Shown: positions 35,957-44,561 of the stretch, one piece after another
Position numbering within the stretch: position 1 is the first letter of the stretch
How the letters are laid out: every line of letters starts with the position of its first letter
NCBI GenBank assembly: GCA_017304685.1
Contig: JAFKLR010000003.1
Location: 744,001-808,000 of the forward strand
DNA: 64,000 bases
Reading direction: 5' to 3'
From: Sphingobacteriia bacterium
Lineage (GTDB): Bacteria > Pseudomonadota > Alphaproteobacteria > Rickettsiales > 33-17
The notes under the pieces: model-generated
What the model was told of the DNA's origin: nothing
Seen by the model: only the letters and a program-made list of their open reading frames with translations
Databases searched by the model: none
Program-made: the position numbers and the translations under genes

Positions 35957-37378
35957 TTAAAATAAATAATCTTCATTTAAATCAATCACCTTAATATTAT
36001 ATCCATCCATAAGGTAGTTGTTTATTTGATATTCAGATACATTTTCTGAAACAACTTTAATTTTTTCTTTTGAACAATAATATTCTTCTTTTGATATTTG
36101 GTATTCATATATTGCAGTTTCATAATCTGTAAAATTAAATTCATTATCAATTGATAATATATTTTGAATTCTATTTAAAACTTCCTCTTTTGACTCATTT
36201 CTTAAACATTTTAAAGCTTTTTCTAAATTATTTAAACTCGCTTCTAAAATAGAAAAATTGATTTTTTTTACGAGTTGCTTATCGCTAATTGGATTATGAC
36301 CGTAATCAACAATAATTGTTTTATTTTCTAAAATATTAGATGCATTTAACCCAGGTTTAAATTCAGGATTAGACAATTTATTATTTAGTTTTTCTAATAA
36401 GCTAACAGATTGAAGATGTTTATAATATATTAGATTGTTCTTAACGATTTCGCCAGAATTCGCTTCCTTTATTAAGTCATCTACTGTTTTTTGGTTTAAT
36501 GTTTTAGCACCATTTTTAAGTAAAGAGATTGCAAAAGAATAACATGAATAAATATCATTTTGCGTATCCAGGGGAAAAGTGTAAGTTTTTATTTCAGTAT
36601 TTAAATTGTTCTTTTCTAAAATTTGTTTAGCGTAGTACCATAAATATTTTTCATAAACGAGTGACCAAATATCATCAATATCCTGAATACTTTCATTTGC
36701 ATGAACTTTTATTTCTTTTAATCCATCTTTATATTTTACCTGAATATAATCTAAATTTTTAGTGTTAAGATAGCTGTTAAGTCTTTCAGAAAGAAGAGCG
36801 TATTGTTTACCCATTATAGAATCAAAAGTAAGTACAGATAAAGTTTTTCCATTATATTCTAAATTATTTGCACAATAATGTACTTGACTGTTAATTTTAT
36901 ATCTAAGTAAAACACTTATTTTAAATGGTTCACCAGATTTTATATGTGTAATTATATAATCTTCTAATCCCTCTGCATTACTATAGTCACTTTCCTCTTT
37001 TAAAGTATTGTAATTATTTTCAAGTAGAAAAAATTTTTCTTTTAAATCAAACTTTTGGTTAAGCTCATCATTTCGTATACTTGTAATTAAACTTGCTAAA
37101 AATTTACTTGGGACGAAGCGCGCAGTTTTTGAAAATTCATTAAAATGACATTGAAGTTCTTTTTTTTCTTTAGGGGTTAAAGTTTCGATATAGGTATTAA
37201 AATCATCAACTGATTTAATATTATTTGTAGTTTCAAATTCTTTTATCCATTTAATAGCTTGGCTTATTTTTAGATGTTGATTATAAGCAAATTTAGCTTC
37301 TTTTGTAAGTATATCATAAATTTTTTGATTATTAATGGAATGGTCATTTGCTAGGTCACAATTCATAAAAGTTCTCAA
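35957..37378 (-). CDS. YopJ-family Ser/Thr acetyltransferase-like effector (copy 2)
   Basis: The 473-residue protein matches the YopJ/AvrRxv core in order: H167 in VHYCANNLEYNGKTLSV (compare YopJ IHFSVIDYKHINGKTSL), D186 in TFDSIMG at the catalytic acid position, Q273 and C279 in TQNDIYSCYSF, then YYKHLQ, equivalent to YopJ FYKHTQ, and a Lys-rich closing helix. YopJ enzymes acetylate Ser, Thr or Lys of host kinases using acetyl-CoA and are activated by inositol hexakisphosphate. The acid is Asp where YopJ has Glu. The stretch between acid and Cys is about 50 residues longer than in YopJ. A 160-residue helical N-terminal part precedes the core. It lies 52 bases downstream of its paralog. Confidence 0.8.
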   Translation of the reverse strand: MRTFMNCDLANDHSINNQKIYDILTKEAKFAYNQHLKISQAIKWIKEFETTNNIKSVDDFNTYIETLTPKEKKELQCHFNEFSKTARFVPSKFLASLITSIRNDELNQKFDLKEKFFLLENNYNTLKEESDYSNAEGLEDYIITHIKSGEPFKISVLLRYKINSQVHYCANNLEYNGKTLSVLTFDSIMGKQYALLSERLNSYLNTKNLDYIQVKYKDGLKEIKVHANESIQDIDDIWSLVYEKYLWYYAKQILEKNNLNTEIKTYTFPLDTQNDIYSCYSFAISLLKNGAKTLNQKTVDDLIKEANSGEIVKNNLIYYKHLQSVSLLEKLNNKLSNPEFKPGLNASNILENKTIIVDYGHNPISDKQLVKKINFSILEASLNNLEKALKCLRNESKEEVLNRIQNILSIDNEFNFTDYETAIYEYQISKEEYYCSKEKIKVVSENVSEYQINNYLMDGYNIKVIDLNEDYLF

Positions 37379-37430
37379 AATTACTAATAATTTAATTTTT
37401 AAGAACTTTTATGAATTTGTAAATAGTTTT

Positions 37431-39071
37431 TTAAGCTGCTATTGAATGATCGTGTTCTATCTGAGCTAACTGAGGAGTAACATCGTTTAATGGTTCGCTA
37501 GGCTCATTTAATGTATTATTTTTAACATACCATTCTTGCTGATCTTTGATGTCTTGAATAGTTAAAGGAATGGTAGTCCCATAAGGATATTTGGAAATAA
37601 AAGAATTTACAAAAACAATGTCACGTCCATCCATTAATAAATCATCTACTTCTTTAGGATCCATACCTAAACCCACCCTGTATAAACATGAAATATTATG
37701 AATAGATTCATAATATTCAATTTCTTGTGCTAAAAGCTTATCATATATATTCAATGTTTCAGGGGTAATTACTTCCTCTTTTTCAAGACTGAGGCTATTC
37801 ACAATTCTTTCAATAATTTTATCTTCGCTTTCATTTTCTATTTTTTCTAAAGTTTTTTTATAAATGCTTAAACCGGTATCATATATTGAAGTATTTACTT
37901 TTTTAACTAAATATTCGCCGCGTAGAGGGTTTAAACCAAATAATACAACTGGCGCTTTATTTTCAATGAATTCCGAAATTTTAACACCTGGTTTTATTTC
38001 AGGATCATTTTTTTCAGCTTTAATTTTTTCTAATCTTGAAACAGATTGAGAATGTTTATAGTAAATCAAATCCTTTTTAACTTCGTTTGTTTCTTCAGCA
38101 AGATGTTTAAGATGTGAAATAGCAAAGCTATAGCATGAATCCCCGTCCTTTTGAGTTCCCAAAAGTTTACCGGTATAATTTATTGGGGTTTGAATGTTAT
38201 TTTCTATTAATGATTTTTTGATTAAAATTTTCATATCTTGAGAAAATTCTTTTTCAAAATCTTCTTCATTTTCATAACTACCCACTTCTTTAGATAACTC
38301 TTTAAAAATTTCCTTTAATTCATCAATGTTATTTTTATTAAGTGCGGTATTAAGCTTAATATAGAAATTTTTAAAAATTTCTTTTTCTTCGCTACTACCT
38401 AAAGATTCAATCTCATAAAAATTTAAAGTTTTTCCGTCATATCTAATGGCTTCCGCAGTATAATGAGCGCAATTATTTTCAATACTCGCTTCTCTTTTAT
38501 CCCTATGAATATATGCTAACTTAAAGGGTTTTCCTTCTTTAATATTAGTTGTTACATAATCAACTATTTCTAAAACTTTTTCTGAAAGAACTTTTTGACC
38601 TTCTTCCAATAGAGTTGTCATAGTTGTGTGACCTGTAGTAGGATCAACAACGCTATTTACAATTTTTTTATCAGCTTCCCTATAATTATCTTCCAAAATA
38701 AAAAACTTTTCCTTTATTTCGTGCTTTGCATTATATTCTTCATTTTTTATATTTAAAATTAAACTAGCTAAAAACTTACTTGGGGTAAATGTGCCTTTAT
38801 CTTTAGCAAAATTCTTAAATTTACCTAAAAGTTCAACTTTTTCTTTTAAAGGACATTTAGAAAAATAATTTAATAAATCTTCTTTATTATGAATATTATG
38901 ATCTTTTTGAAAATTTTTTAGCCAATCAATTTCTTCTTTTAATTTACTATGGACTTTATAAGCAGTTTTTACTTCTTTAACTACATTTTCATATAATTTC
39001 TTCTTTGGATTTAATAGTTCATTAGAAACCTTTAATTGATTTATTACCTTATTGTCAGTGCTTTTTCCCAT
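37431..39071 (-). CDS. YopJ-family Ser/Thr acetyltransferase-like effector (copy 1)
   Basis: The 546-residue protein is a paralog of the next gene; both share SKFLASLI-x3-I-[RK]-N (about residue 100) and the whole catalytic core. Catalytic residues are H203 in CAHYTAEAIRYDGKTL, E222 in YEIESLG, Q307 and C313 in TQKDGDSCYSF, followed by YYKHSQ. With Glu as the acid it is closer to canonical YopJ than its neighbour. An N-terminal helical region of about 190 residues has no signal peptide, so export by a type IV or other contact system would be needed. The host target is unknown. It is the first gene of a two-gene leftward unit. Confidence 0.8.
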   Translation of the reverse strand: MGKSTDNKVINQLKVSNELLNPKKKLYENVVKEVKTAYKVHSKLKEEIDWLKNFQKDHNIHNKEDLLNYFSKCPLKEKVELLGKFKNFAKDKGTFTPSKFLASLILNIKNEEYNAKHEIKEKFFILEDNYREADKKIVNSVVDPTTGHTTMTTLLEEGQKVLSEKVLEIVDYVTTNIKEGKPFKLAYIHRDKREASIENNCAHYTAEAIRYDGKTLNFYEIESLGSSEEKEIFKNFYIKLNTALNKNNIDELKEIFKELSKEVGSYENEEDFEKEFSQDMKILIKKSLIENNIQTPINYTGKLLGTQKDGDSCYSFAISHLKHLAEETNEVKKDLIYYKHSQSVSRLEKIKAEKNDPEIKPGVKISEFIENKAPVVLFGLNPLRGEYLVKKVNTSIYDTGLSIYKKTLEKIENESEDKIIERIVNSLSLEKEEVITPETLNIYDKLLAQEIEYYESIHNISCLYRVGLGMDPKEVDDLLMDGRDIVFVNSFISKYPYGTTIPLTIQDIKDQQEWYVKNNTLNEPSEPLNDVTPQLAQIEHDHSIAA

Positions 39072-39232
39072 GCAAACCTTACTAATAAATTGTTAACGTA
39101 TATTAATATTTCAATGGATTATACATTTTTTATTAATATATTCAATACAAACATATATACTTTCAACTTTACAAACTTCATTTTAAATAATATCAATATC
39201 TTAAAATAAAAACTTAAATGGAATAAGATGTT

Positions 39233-39976
39233 ATGGCAGGTCATTCCCAGTTTAAAAATATTATGCACAGAAAAGGTGCACAAGATAAAAAACGTGCAAA
39301 ATTATTTACAAAAATTATTAGAGAGATAATAACAGCTTCTAAAATCAATACTGATCCAAATTTTAATCCAAAGTTAAGAAAGGCTATTGATAGCGCAAAA
39401 GAAGTTAACATGCCTAAAGACAAAATCGAAAATGCTATTAAACGTGGTTCTTCCTCAGGTGCTGGAGATAATTATGAGGATATGCGCTATGAAGGTTATG
39501 GCCCCGGTGGAATAGCCATTATTGTTGAAGCTTTAACAGACAATAGAAATCGCACAGCTTCAGAAGTACGTGCTGCTTTTACAAAATCTGGTGGTCAAAT
39601 GGGGGAGACAGGTAGTGTAAGCTATATGTTTGATAGGATAGGTTTAATAGTTTACCCTATCTCTAAAGCCTCAAATGATGATATGTTAGAAGCTGCGGTT
39701 GAAGCAGGAGCAGATGATTGCATTTCAGATGATGAAAATCATGAAATTATAACCTCTGTAGAAAACTTTTATTCAGTTAAAGAAGCAGTAAAAGCTAAAT
39801 TTGGAGAGCCTGAAAACGCGGAAATTATTTGGCGCCCACAAACTTTAAATAAAGTTGAAGGAGAAAATGCAGAGAAGTTACTTAAACTTATTGATACACT
39901 AGAAGATAATGACGATGTACAAAATGTTTACGGCAATTATGAATTTAATTCAGAATTCATGGCGAAAATAAACTAA
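39233..39976 (+). CDS. yebC: YebC/PmpR family protein
   Basis: A full-length 247-residue member of the YebC family, beginning MAGHSQFKNIMHRKGAQDKKRAK, with IKRGSSSGAGDNYEDMRYEGYGPGG in the middle. The family was long annotated as a transcriptional regulator. Recent work supports a ribosome-associated role in translating difficult (for example proline-rich) stretches. It is followed by ruvC after 84 bases, a pairing common in bacteria, and the two may be cotranscribed. Confidence 0.96.
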   Translation: MAGHSQFKNIMHRKGAQDKKRAKLFTKIIREIITASKINTDPNFNPKLRKAIDSAKEVNMPKDKIENAIKRGSSSGAGDNYEDMRYEGYGPGGIAIIVEALTDNRNRTASEVRAAFTKSGGQMGETGSVSYMFDRIGLIVYPISKASNDDMLEAAVEAGADDCISDDENHEIITSVENFYSVKEAVKAKFGEPENAEIIWRPQTLNKVEGENAEKLLKLIDTLEDNDDVQNVYGNYEFNSEFMAKIN

Positions 39977-40060
39977 TAGTATAAATTTTAAATTATTCTC
40001 GTTGATTTTTATCTAAATGAAGTTTAAAAAAGGTTATATAACTTAATAAATTACAAAATT

Positions 40061-40528
40061 ATGAGAATTTTAGGTATTGACCCTGGGCTAAATAACGTTG
40101 GTTGGGGCATAATTGATAAAAATGGTAGCAAAATAGTTTTTGTCGCGTCTGGAGCTATTAAAACCTCATCTAAAGAATCTCTGGATAAACGTCTTCTTCA
40201 TATAAGTGAAAACATTAAACAAGTTATTGAAGCCTATACTCCTCAAACTGTAGCTATTGAAGAGACATATGTAAATGTTAACCCTAAATCCTCCTTAGTT
40301 TTAGGTATTGCAAGAGGAGCAATAATATTAACAGTAGCTTCTCTAAACGTTCCTTGCTCATATTATGAACCAATGTTAATAAAAAAAACTATCACCGGTA
40401 GTGGGAAAGCTGACAAAGAACAAATTCAAAAAATGGTAAGGCTGTTACTACCTACCGCTGATTTCGCCACTCATGATGCTGCTGATGCATTAGCAATAGC
40501 TTTTTGCCATAGCAGCTTTTGTCGTTAA
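40061..40528 (+). CDS. ruvC: Holliday junction resolvase RuvC
   Basis: The 155-residue endonuclease shows all four acidic active-site positions: Asp in GIDPGLNNVGWG (residue 7), Glu in AIEETYVNVNPKSS (about 67), and the pair in THDAADALAIAFCH (about 140-143). It cuts Holliday junctions in complex with RuvAB. No ribosome site is apparent. ruvA and ruvB are not in the window. Length is normal. Confidence 0.96.
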   Translation: MRILGIDPGLNNVGWGIIDKNGSKIVFVASGAIKTSSKESLDKRLLHISENIKQVIEAYTPQTVAIEETYVNVNPKSSLVLGIARGAIILTVASLNVPCSYYEPMLIKKTITGSGKADKEQIQKMVRLLLPTADFATHDAADALAIAFCHSSFCR

Positions 40529-40687
40529 ATATTTATAATTTTTCAAATTTCTATAAATATCAATATCTTAATATTTACTTCAAAATTAAAAACTAAATTT
40601 ATAAGTGAAAAAGGTATAATATACCCCTACCCTTAGTCGTTAACATTTTTACCTCATTATAAATATTATTTACATTTAGTTAATAGT

Positions 40688-42130
40688 ATGTTATTATGTA
40701 TAGATCATGTTAATAATATTTATATATATAATAAAATGCTAGATAGTAATTTAAATAAAGAAGAAATGGCGGAAAAGGCTTTTGAAAAATTAGCGCAGGA
40801 TTTTCTTAACCCTAATAAATCTTATGAGAGTAAAAAAGAGGCCTTCGATTTAATTGTGAACGAAGCATTAGAAGAACGATATGACCATAAAATATTATTT
40901 TATTGTAAAAATGATAAAATTACCTTTTTCCATATGGCAGCTTATTATGGAAATAAAACAGTATTTGAAAAAGAAATAATCATTCCAAAAAGTTATCTTG
41001 TAAAAAAGAGGCCTCTTCCTCTTAATGTTAAATTTAAACACATTAAAATTAAAAAAAATACTCCTAATAATAAAGCTTTATTAACAAAAGAAGGTTTTAC
41101 TATTTTAGAATATGGTGTTTTAAGCAAAAACTTGGAATGTATTAATTTCATTCTTAGAGCCTATAGTATATATAAAGAATTCAGTAATAATCAGTTAAAG
41201 ATAATTAATCCCGTTATTTTAGCTTGTGAAATCGGTGAAGAAAATTTTGCTATGCAAATCTTACAAAGTAATTCTCATTTATTAAAATTAAAGTCAAAGC
41301 CTGGAAATTCAACTCCATTAGTATATTCTATTCAACATGGGCTAATTGAATTGTTTAACAAAGTTAAGTTTCATACGTATCAATCTTCAGATTTAAATTT
41401 TAAAAACTCTAGTGGTGAGAATTGCTTAAGCCTTGCTATAAAATCCGCTTATAAAAAAGGTGAATGCCATTTTTTAAAAAAGATTATTTTAGATGTTTCA
41501 CAAAACGTTATTGATAAAAAAATAACATTTAAGGATAATGTATTAAGCCAAGAAACCTTTACTTCTGTATATCACTTTTTAACGGCTAAAGTAGTACCTT
41601 TATATCCTGAAGATCGTGAGTTAGCAAATCTTATTGAGGCTCAAAAAGATATTTTAATAAAAATTACATTTAAAACTCTAAAGAATAATAGTTTACTTAC
41701 AGAAAATGCTTCTAACATTTCTGTAAACATAAATGAAGAAGATAAAAAAAGCGTTTCATTTCATTTAGCAATTGATAAGTTAAAAGAATTAACTAGCCAA
41801 ACTCCTACCAATAAACCATGGACCATGAAGATTGACCTAACAACCAATACTGTTCAATTTATCTCACCAAGCCCTATAAAGGAAACTTCTCCTAATAGAA
41901 GTCTTTTTAATTCACTTAACTCAACACCTATAAAACCTTCTTCTCATACTCCACCTGTATTGTCCCCTGCTTCAAACTGGAGAGAAGAAATAGGTGGTAA
42001 TAATACAAATGTAAGACAAGGAATAAAAAGAAAGCTTTTTATTGATCCAGAAGAAGATAAGTCTCCTTCGAAAAAACTTAGAAGCGAAATTTCTTCTAAT
42101 ATAAATCAAAAAAACTCACCTAATAAGTAA
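40688..42130 (+). CDS. Ankyrin-type protein with nuclear-targeting, CDK-site-rich tail
   Basis: The 480-residue product has degenerate ankyrin repeats at about residues 75-270 (TFFHMAAYYGN, GFTILEYGVLSKNLECINFIL, NSTPLVYSIQHGLIELF, GENCLSLAIKSA). The disordered tail (about 390-480) contains SPIK, TPIK and SPSK sites, two R-x-L-F sequences (RSLF and RKLF) and a bipartite basic signal, KRK at 447-449 with KKLR at 462-465. Such tails are read as nuclear import and cyclin-docking signals in eukaryotes. Ankyrin effectors that enter host nuclei are known in Anaplasma and Ehrlichia. A start at 40736 is equally possible, as neither has a ribosome site. It is followed by a strong terminator. Confidence 0.6.
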   Translation: MLLCIDHVNNIYIYNKMLDSNLNKEEMAEKAFEKLAQDFLNPNKSYESKKEAFDLIVNEALEERYDHKILFYCKNDKITFFHMAAYYGNKTVFEKEIIIPKSYLVKKRPLPLNVKFKHIKIKKNTPNNKALLTKEGFTILEYGVLSKNLECINFILRAYSIYKEFSNNQLKIINPVILACEIGEENFAMQILQSNSHLLKLKSKPGNSTPLVYSIQHGLIELFNKVKFHTYQSSDLNFKNSSGENCLSLAIKSAYKKGECHFLKKIILDVSQNVIDKKITFKDNVLSQETFTSVYHFLTAKVVPLYPEDRELANLIEAQKDILIKITFKTLKNNSLLTENASNISVNINEEDKKSVSFHLAIDKLKELTSQTPTNKPWTMKIDLTTNTVQFISPSPIKETSPNRSLFNSLNSTPIKPSSHTPPVLSPASNWREEIGGNNTNVRQGIKRKLFIDPEEDKSPSKKLRSEISSNINQKNSPNK

Positions 42131-42145
42131 ATCTAATACATTACT

Positions 42146-42176
42146 AGGGTTTAAAATATATTTATTTTTAAACCCT
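42146..42176 (+). terminator. Intrinsic terminator after the ankyrin-type gene
   Basis: An 11-bp perfect stem AGGGTTTAAAA with TTTTAAACCCT, loop of about nine bases, followed by TTTATTTTT. Confidence 0.8.
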
Positions 42177-42374
42177 TTTATTTTTAAAAATCCTTTTTTC
42201 TTAATATATTTTAAAAAAATCTTATCTCTATTACTTTTATTTTACAAATATTATTAAAAAACTCTTAATACTTCCAAGAAATTAAGAAATAATGAATTTT
42301 TCGTAAAAAAATGGTTTACATCGAAATTTATCGTTATAGACTTATTAATATACAACACTATTTGGAGGTTATGT

Positions 42375-43844
42375 ATGAATAAAACAAATTTACTTAAACA
42401 TTTATATTTTTCGGTTGCAGTGACTACATTGACCGCCAGCATAAGTACTAATGCTTATTCTTGGAGTTTATTTTCTAGTGACAGCGAAAAAAAATATGAA
42501 GATGTAAAAGAAGATATTAAAAATAAAGCGCATGATGCTAAAGAAACAGCAAAAATAAAAGCTCATAACGCTAAAGAATCTGTAAAGGATACTGCAGATA
42601 AAACTATTGATAAAATTAAAGACAAATCACATGACGCTAAAGAAAGTATCCAAGAAGGTGCTGATAAAGCAGCTAATAAAGCTTATGATGCTAAAGAATT
42701 CGTTAAAGAAAAAGCTCATAACGCAGCTGATGTAACTGCTGAAAAAGCTCATGATGCTAAAGAATTCATTAAAGAAAAAGCTCATGACGCAGCTGATGTA
42801 ACCGCTGAAAAAGCTCATGATGCTAAAGAATTCGTTAAAGAAAAAGCTCATAACGCAGCTGACGTAACTGCTGAAAAAGCTTATGATACTAAAGAATTCA
42901 TTAAAGAAAAAGCTCATGATGCTAAAGAATTCATTAAAGAAAAAGCTCATGACGCAGCTGACGTAACTGCTGAAAAAGCTCATGATGCTAAAGAATTCAT
43001 TAAAGAAAAAGCTCATGACGCAGCTGACGTAACTGCTGAAAAAGCTCAAGCTGATGTAACCGCTGAAAAAGCTCATGATGCTAAAAAAGCAGTAAAAAAT
43101 ACTATAAATGCTAATACCCCAACTAAAATGGAAGTATTAGATATTAGTAAAGAAGGCAATGCAAAATTAGTTAAGATAAAATTAACTAAACGCTTAACTG
43201 GTAAACCAGTTATTCCAAAAGAATTAAAAGAAACTTATGCTCATAAAGTTCATCTTTTAATTGTTGATGATAGTTTAGATGATTACGCTCATGTACATCC
43301 AAAAGCATTAAATGAAAATGGTATATATCAATTTGTGTGGCATCCAAAAAAAGAAGGTAATTATAGAGTCTGGGCTAATATAACTCCTTTGGATACCAAT
43401 ATTGAAGAATATGTTATGGGAGATTTAATTCAAAGAACTGATCTTCAAACTCAGCCTTTAGAAAGAAGAATTGACCGTACTACTACATTACATCAAGAAG
43501 TAAACGGTTATAATTTTGATTTAACATTTAATACTGCAAATGTTAAATCTGGTAAATCAGTTATTGGTGTTATAAAAGTAACTGATTCAAATGGAGCTTA
43601 TATTTCTTCATTTGAGCCAATTATGGGGACATATAACCACTTAGTTGGTTTTATGGAAGATTTTGCAACAGTAACACATGTTCATCCTCTAGCTACTAAA
43701 AAAGTTTTAAGTAAATCTGACCGTGGCGGTCCTGATTTCAAGTTTCAATTTCAACCTGAAAAAACAGGTTTTATGAGACTTTTTGCACAATTTAAAATTA
43801 ATGGTGAAGAAATTTACGTTCCATTTGGTTTTAATATTGATTAG
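42375..43844 (+). CDS. Exported protein with LEA-like 11-mer repeats and a two-lobed HVHP domain
   Basis: The 489-residue protein begins with a signal peptide (residues 1-28, ending near NAYS). Residues about 40-240 are an amphipathic helix built of 11-mers (AHDAKEFIKEK and AHDAADVTAEK), as in LEA group 3 proteins. The C-terminal 240 residues hold two similar lobes: H-KVHLLIVDDSLDDYAHVHP (about 290-310) and YNHLVGFMEDFATVTHVHP (about 420-440). HVHP lobes resemble YtkA/FixH-like copper-associated domains, so metal binding in the periplasm is plausible. GGAGG precedes the ATG. A hairpin and a MauE/DoxX-like membrane gene follow and probably act with it. Confidence 0.65.
   Translation: MNKTNLLKHLYFSVAVTTLTASISTNAYSWSLFSSDSEKKYEDVKEDIKNKAHDAKETAKIKAHNAKESVKDTADKTIDKIKDKSHDAKESIQEGADKAANKAYDAKEFVKEKAHNAADVTAEKAHDAKEFIKEKAHDAADVTAEKAHDAKEFVKEKAHNAADVTAEKAYDTKEFIKEKAHDAKEFIKEKAHDAADVTAEKAHDAKEFIKEKAHDAADVTAEKAQADVTAEKAHDAKKAVKNTINANTPTKMEVLDISKEGNAKLVKIKLTKRLTGKPVIPKELKETYAHKVHLLIVDDSLDDYAHVHPKALNENGIYQFVWHPKKEGNYRVWANITPLDTNIEEYVMGDLIQRTDLQTQPLERRIDRTTTLHQEVNGYNFDLTFNTANVKSGKSVIGVIKVTDSNGAYISSFEPIMGTYNHLVGFMEDFATVTHVHPLATKKVLSKSDRGGPDFKFQFQPEKTGFMRLFAQFKINGEEIYVPFGFNID
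42681..43085 (+). repeat. In-frame tandem 66-bp repeats (two 11-residue units each)
   Basis: About five near-identical 66-base units encode 22 residues each, with one unit interrupted by an extra 33-base half and a shorter AQADVTAEK partial copy near 43050. Each unit carries a GAATTC in the KEF codons. Units differ by a few substitutions (AAC/GAC, ATT/GTT), so the array is young or being homogenised. Length change by recombination would keep the frame. Confidence 0.92.
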
Positions 43845-43853
43845 CCCATTTAA

Positions 43854-43898
43854 TTTTAAGGATATAATTAAGTAGTAAACTTTATTATATCCTTAAAA
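43854..43898 (+). other. 15-bp hairpin between the HVHP gene and the MauE-like gene
   Basis: TTTTAAGGATATAAT at 43854-43868 pairs perfectly with 43884-43898 around a 15-base loop. No T run follows on either strand, so it is not a standard terminator. It may modulate readthrough or stabilise the upstream message. Confidence 0.6.
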
Positions 43899-43928
43899 AA
43901 GTGTTCAATTAATTATTGGAGAATTTTT

Positions 43929-44507
43929 ATGAGAAACGTCGGTGATTTTGATAGATATAACCATACAACTCATAGTTACCATGGTTATGATTACACAATT
44001 AAAACAGGTATTAGAAAATATTACCCTATTCTAGTAGTTTTTATTCTTGCTACACTCTTTTCTTTATCTACTAAAGTTACATCTATTGATGCCATTCCTT
44101 ACGTTCCAGAAGAATTTTTAAATTTTACTAATGGAATTATGGGATTCACATTTTGTCTACTTGCTATGTTTAAATTATTTGATATAGCATCCTTTGTAGA
44201 AGGATTTGAAAGTTTTGATTTTCTTACAAAACGTGTAAAAATCTATGGTCTTTTATATCCATTCATTGAACTTTATCTAGGCGTAGCTTATCTAAATAAC
44301 TTTATGCCTTTAGAAACTAATATTACTACTTTAATTATGATGTCTATTACTTTAATAGGTATTGGCGTTACAACTATGGTAGAAAAAGATTTAAAATGGG
44401 AAGCAATTGGAACAGGCTTAAACACACCATTGATTACCATAACTATAATGGAAAATATCGCAATGATAGCTTTTTCATTAATTAATATTATGACTATTCT
44501 AAAATAG
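43929..44507 (+). CDS. MauE/DoxX-like integral membrane protein
   Basis: The 192-residue protein has a histidine-rich cytoplasmic N-terminus (HTTHSYHGYD) and four to five membrane helices from about residue 35. The block GIMGFTFCLLAMFKLFDIASFVEGFESFD resembles the first helix-loop of MauE/DoxX redox-associated proteins, where similar proteins accompany metal or thiol chemistry. A GGAG ribosome site precedes the ATG. It follows the exported HVHP protein after 84 bases, and the two likely function together. Exact role unknown. Confidence 0.65.
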   Translation: MRNVGDFDRYNHTTHSYHGYDYTIKTGIRKYYPILVVFILATLFSLSTKVTSIDAIPYVPEEFLNFTNGIMGFTFCLLAMFKLFDIASFVEGFESFDFLTKRVKIYGLLYPFIELYLGVAYLNNFMPLETNITTLIMMSITLIGIGVTTMVEKDLKWEAIGTGLNTPLITITIMENIAMIAFSLINIMTILK

Positions 44508-44509
44508 AT

Positions 44510-44559
44510 TGTAAAATAAAGCACATCATTGGTTTTTAAATGATGTGCTTCATTTTACA
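44510..44559. terminator. Bidirectional terminator
   Basis: TGTAAAAT-A-AAGCACATCATT pairs with AATGATGTGCTT-C-ATTTTACA around an 8-base loop, about 20 bp in two segments. It separates the MauE-like gene from the convergent EPIY-containing gene. Confidence 0.85.
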
Positions 44560-44561
44560 AT

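Noticed and set aside
42627-43076. A 149-codon antisense frame of Ser/Phe-rich repeats
   Set aside because: It is the reverse reading of the 66-bp coding repeats; composition is repetitive and no ribosome site is seen.
42681-43085. The 66-bp repeats as a CRISPR array
   Set aside because: Units are contiguous, in frame and without unique spacers, and sit inside a signal-peptide protein gene.
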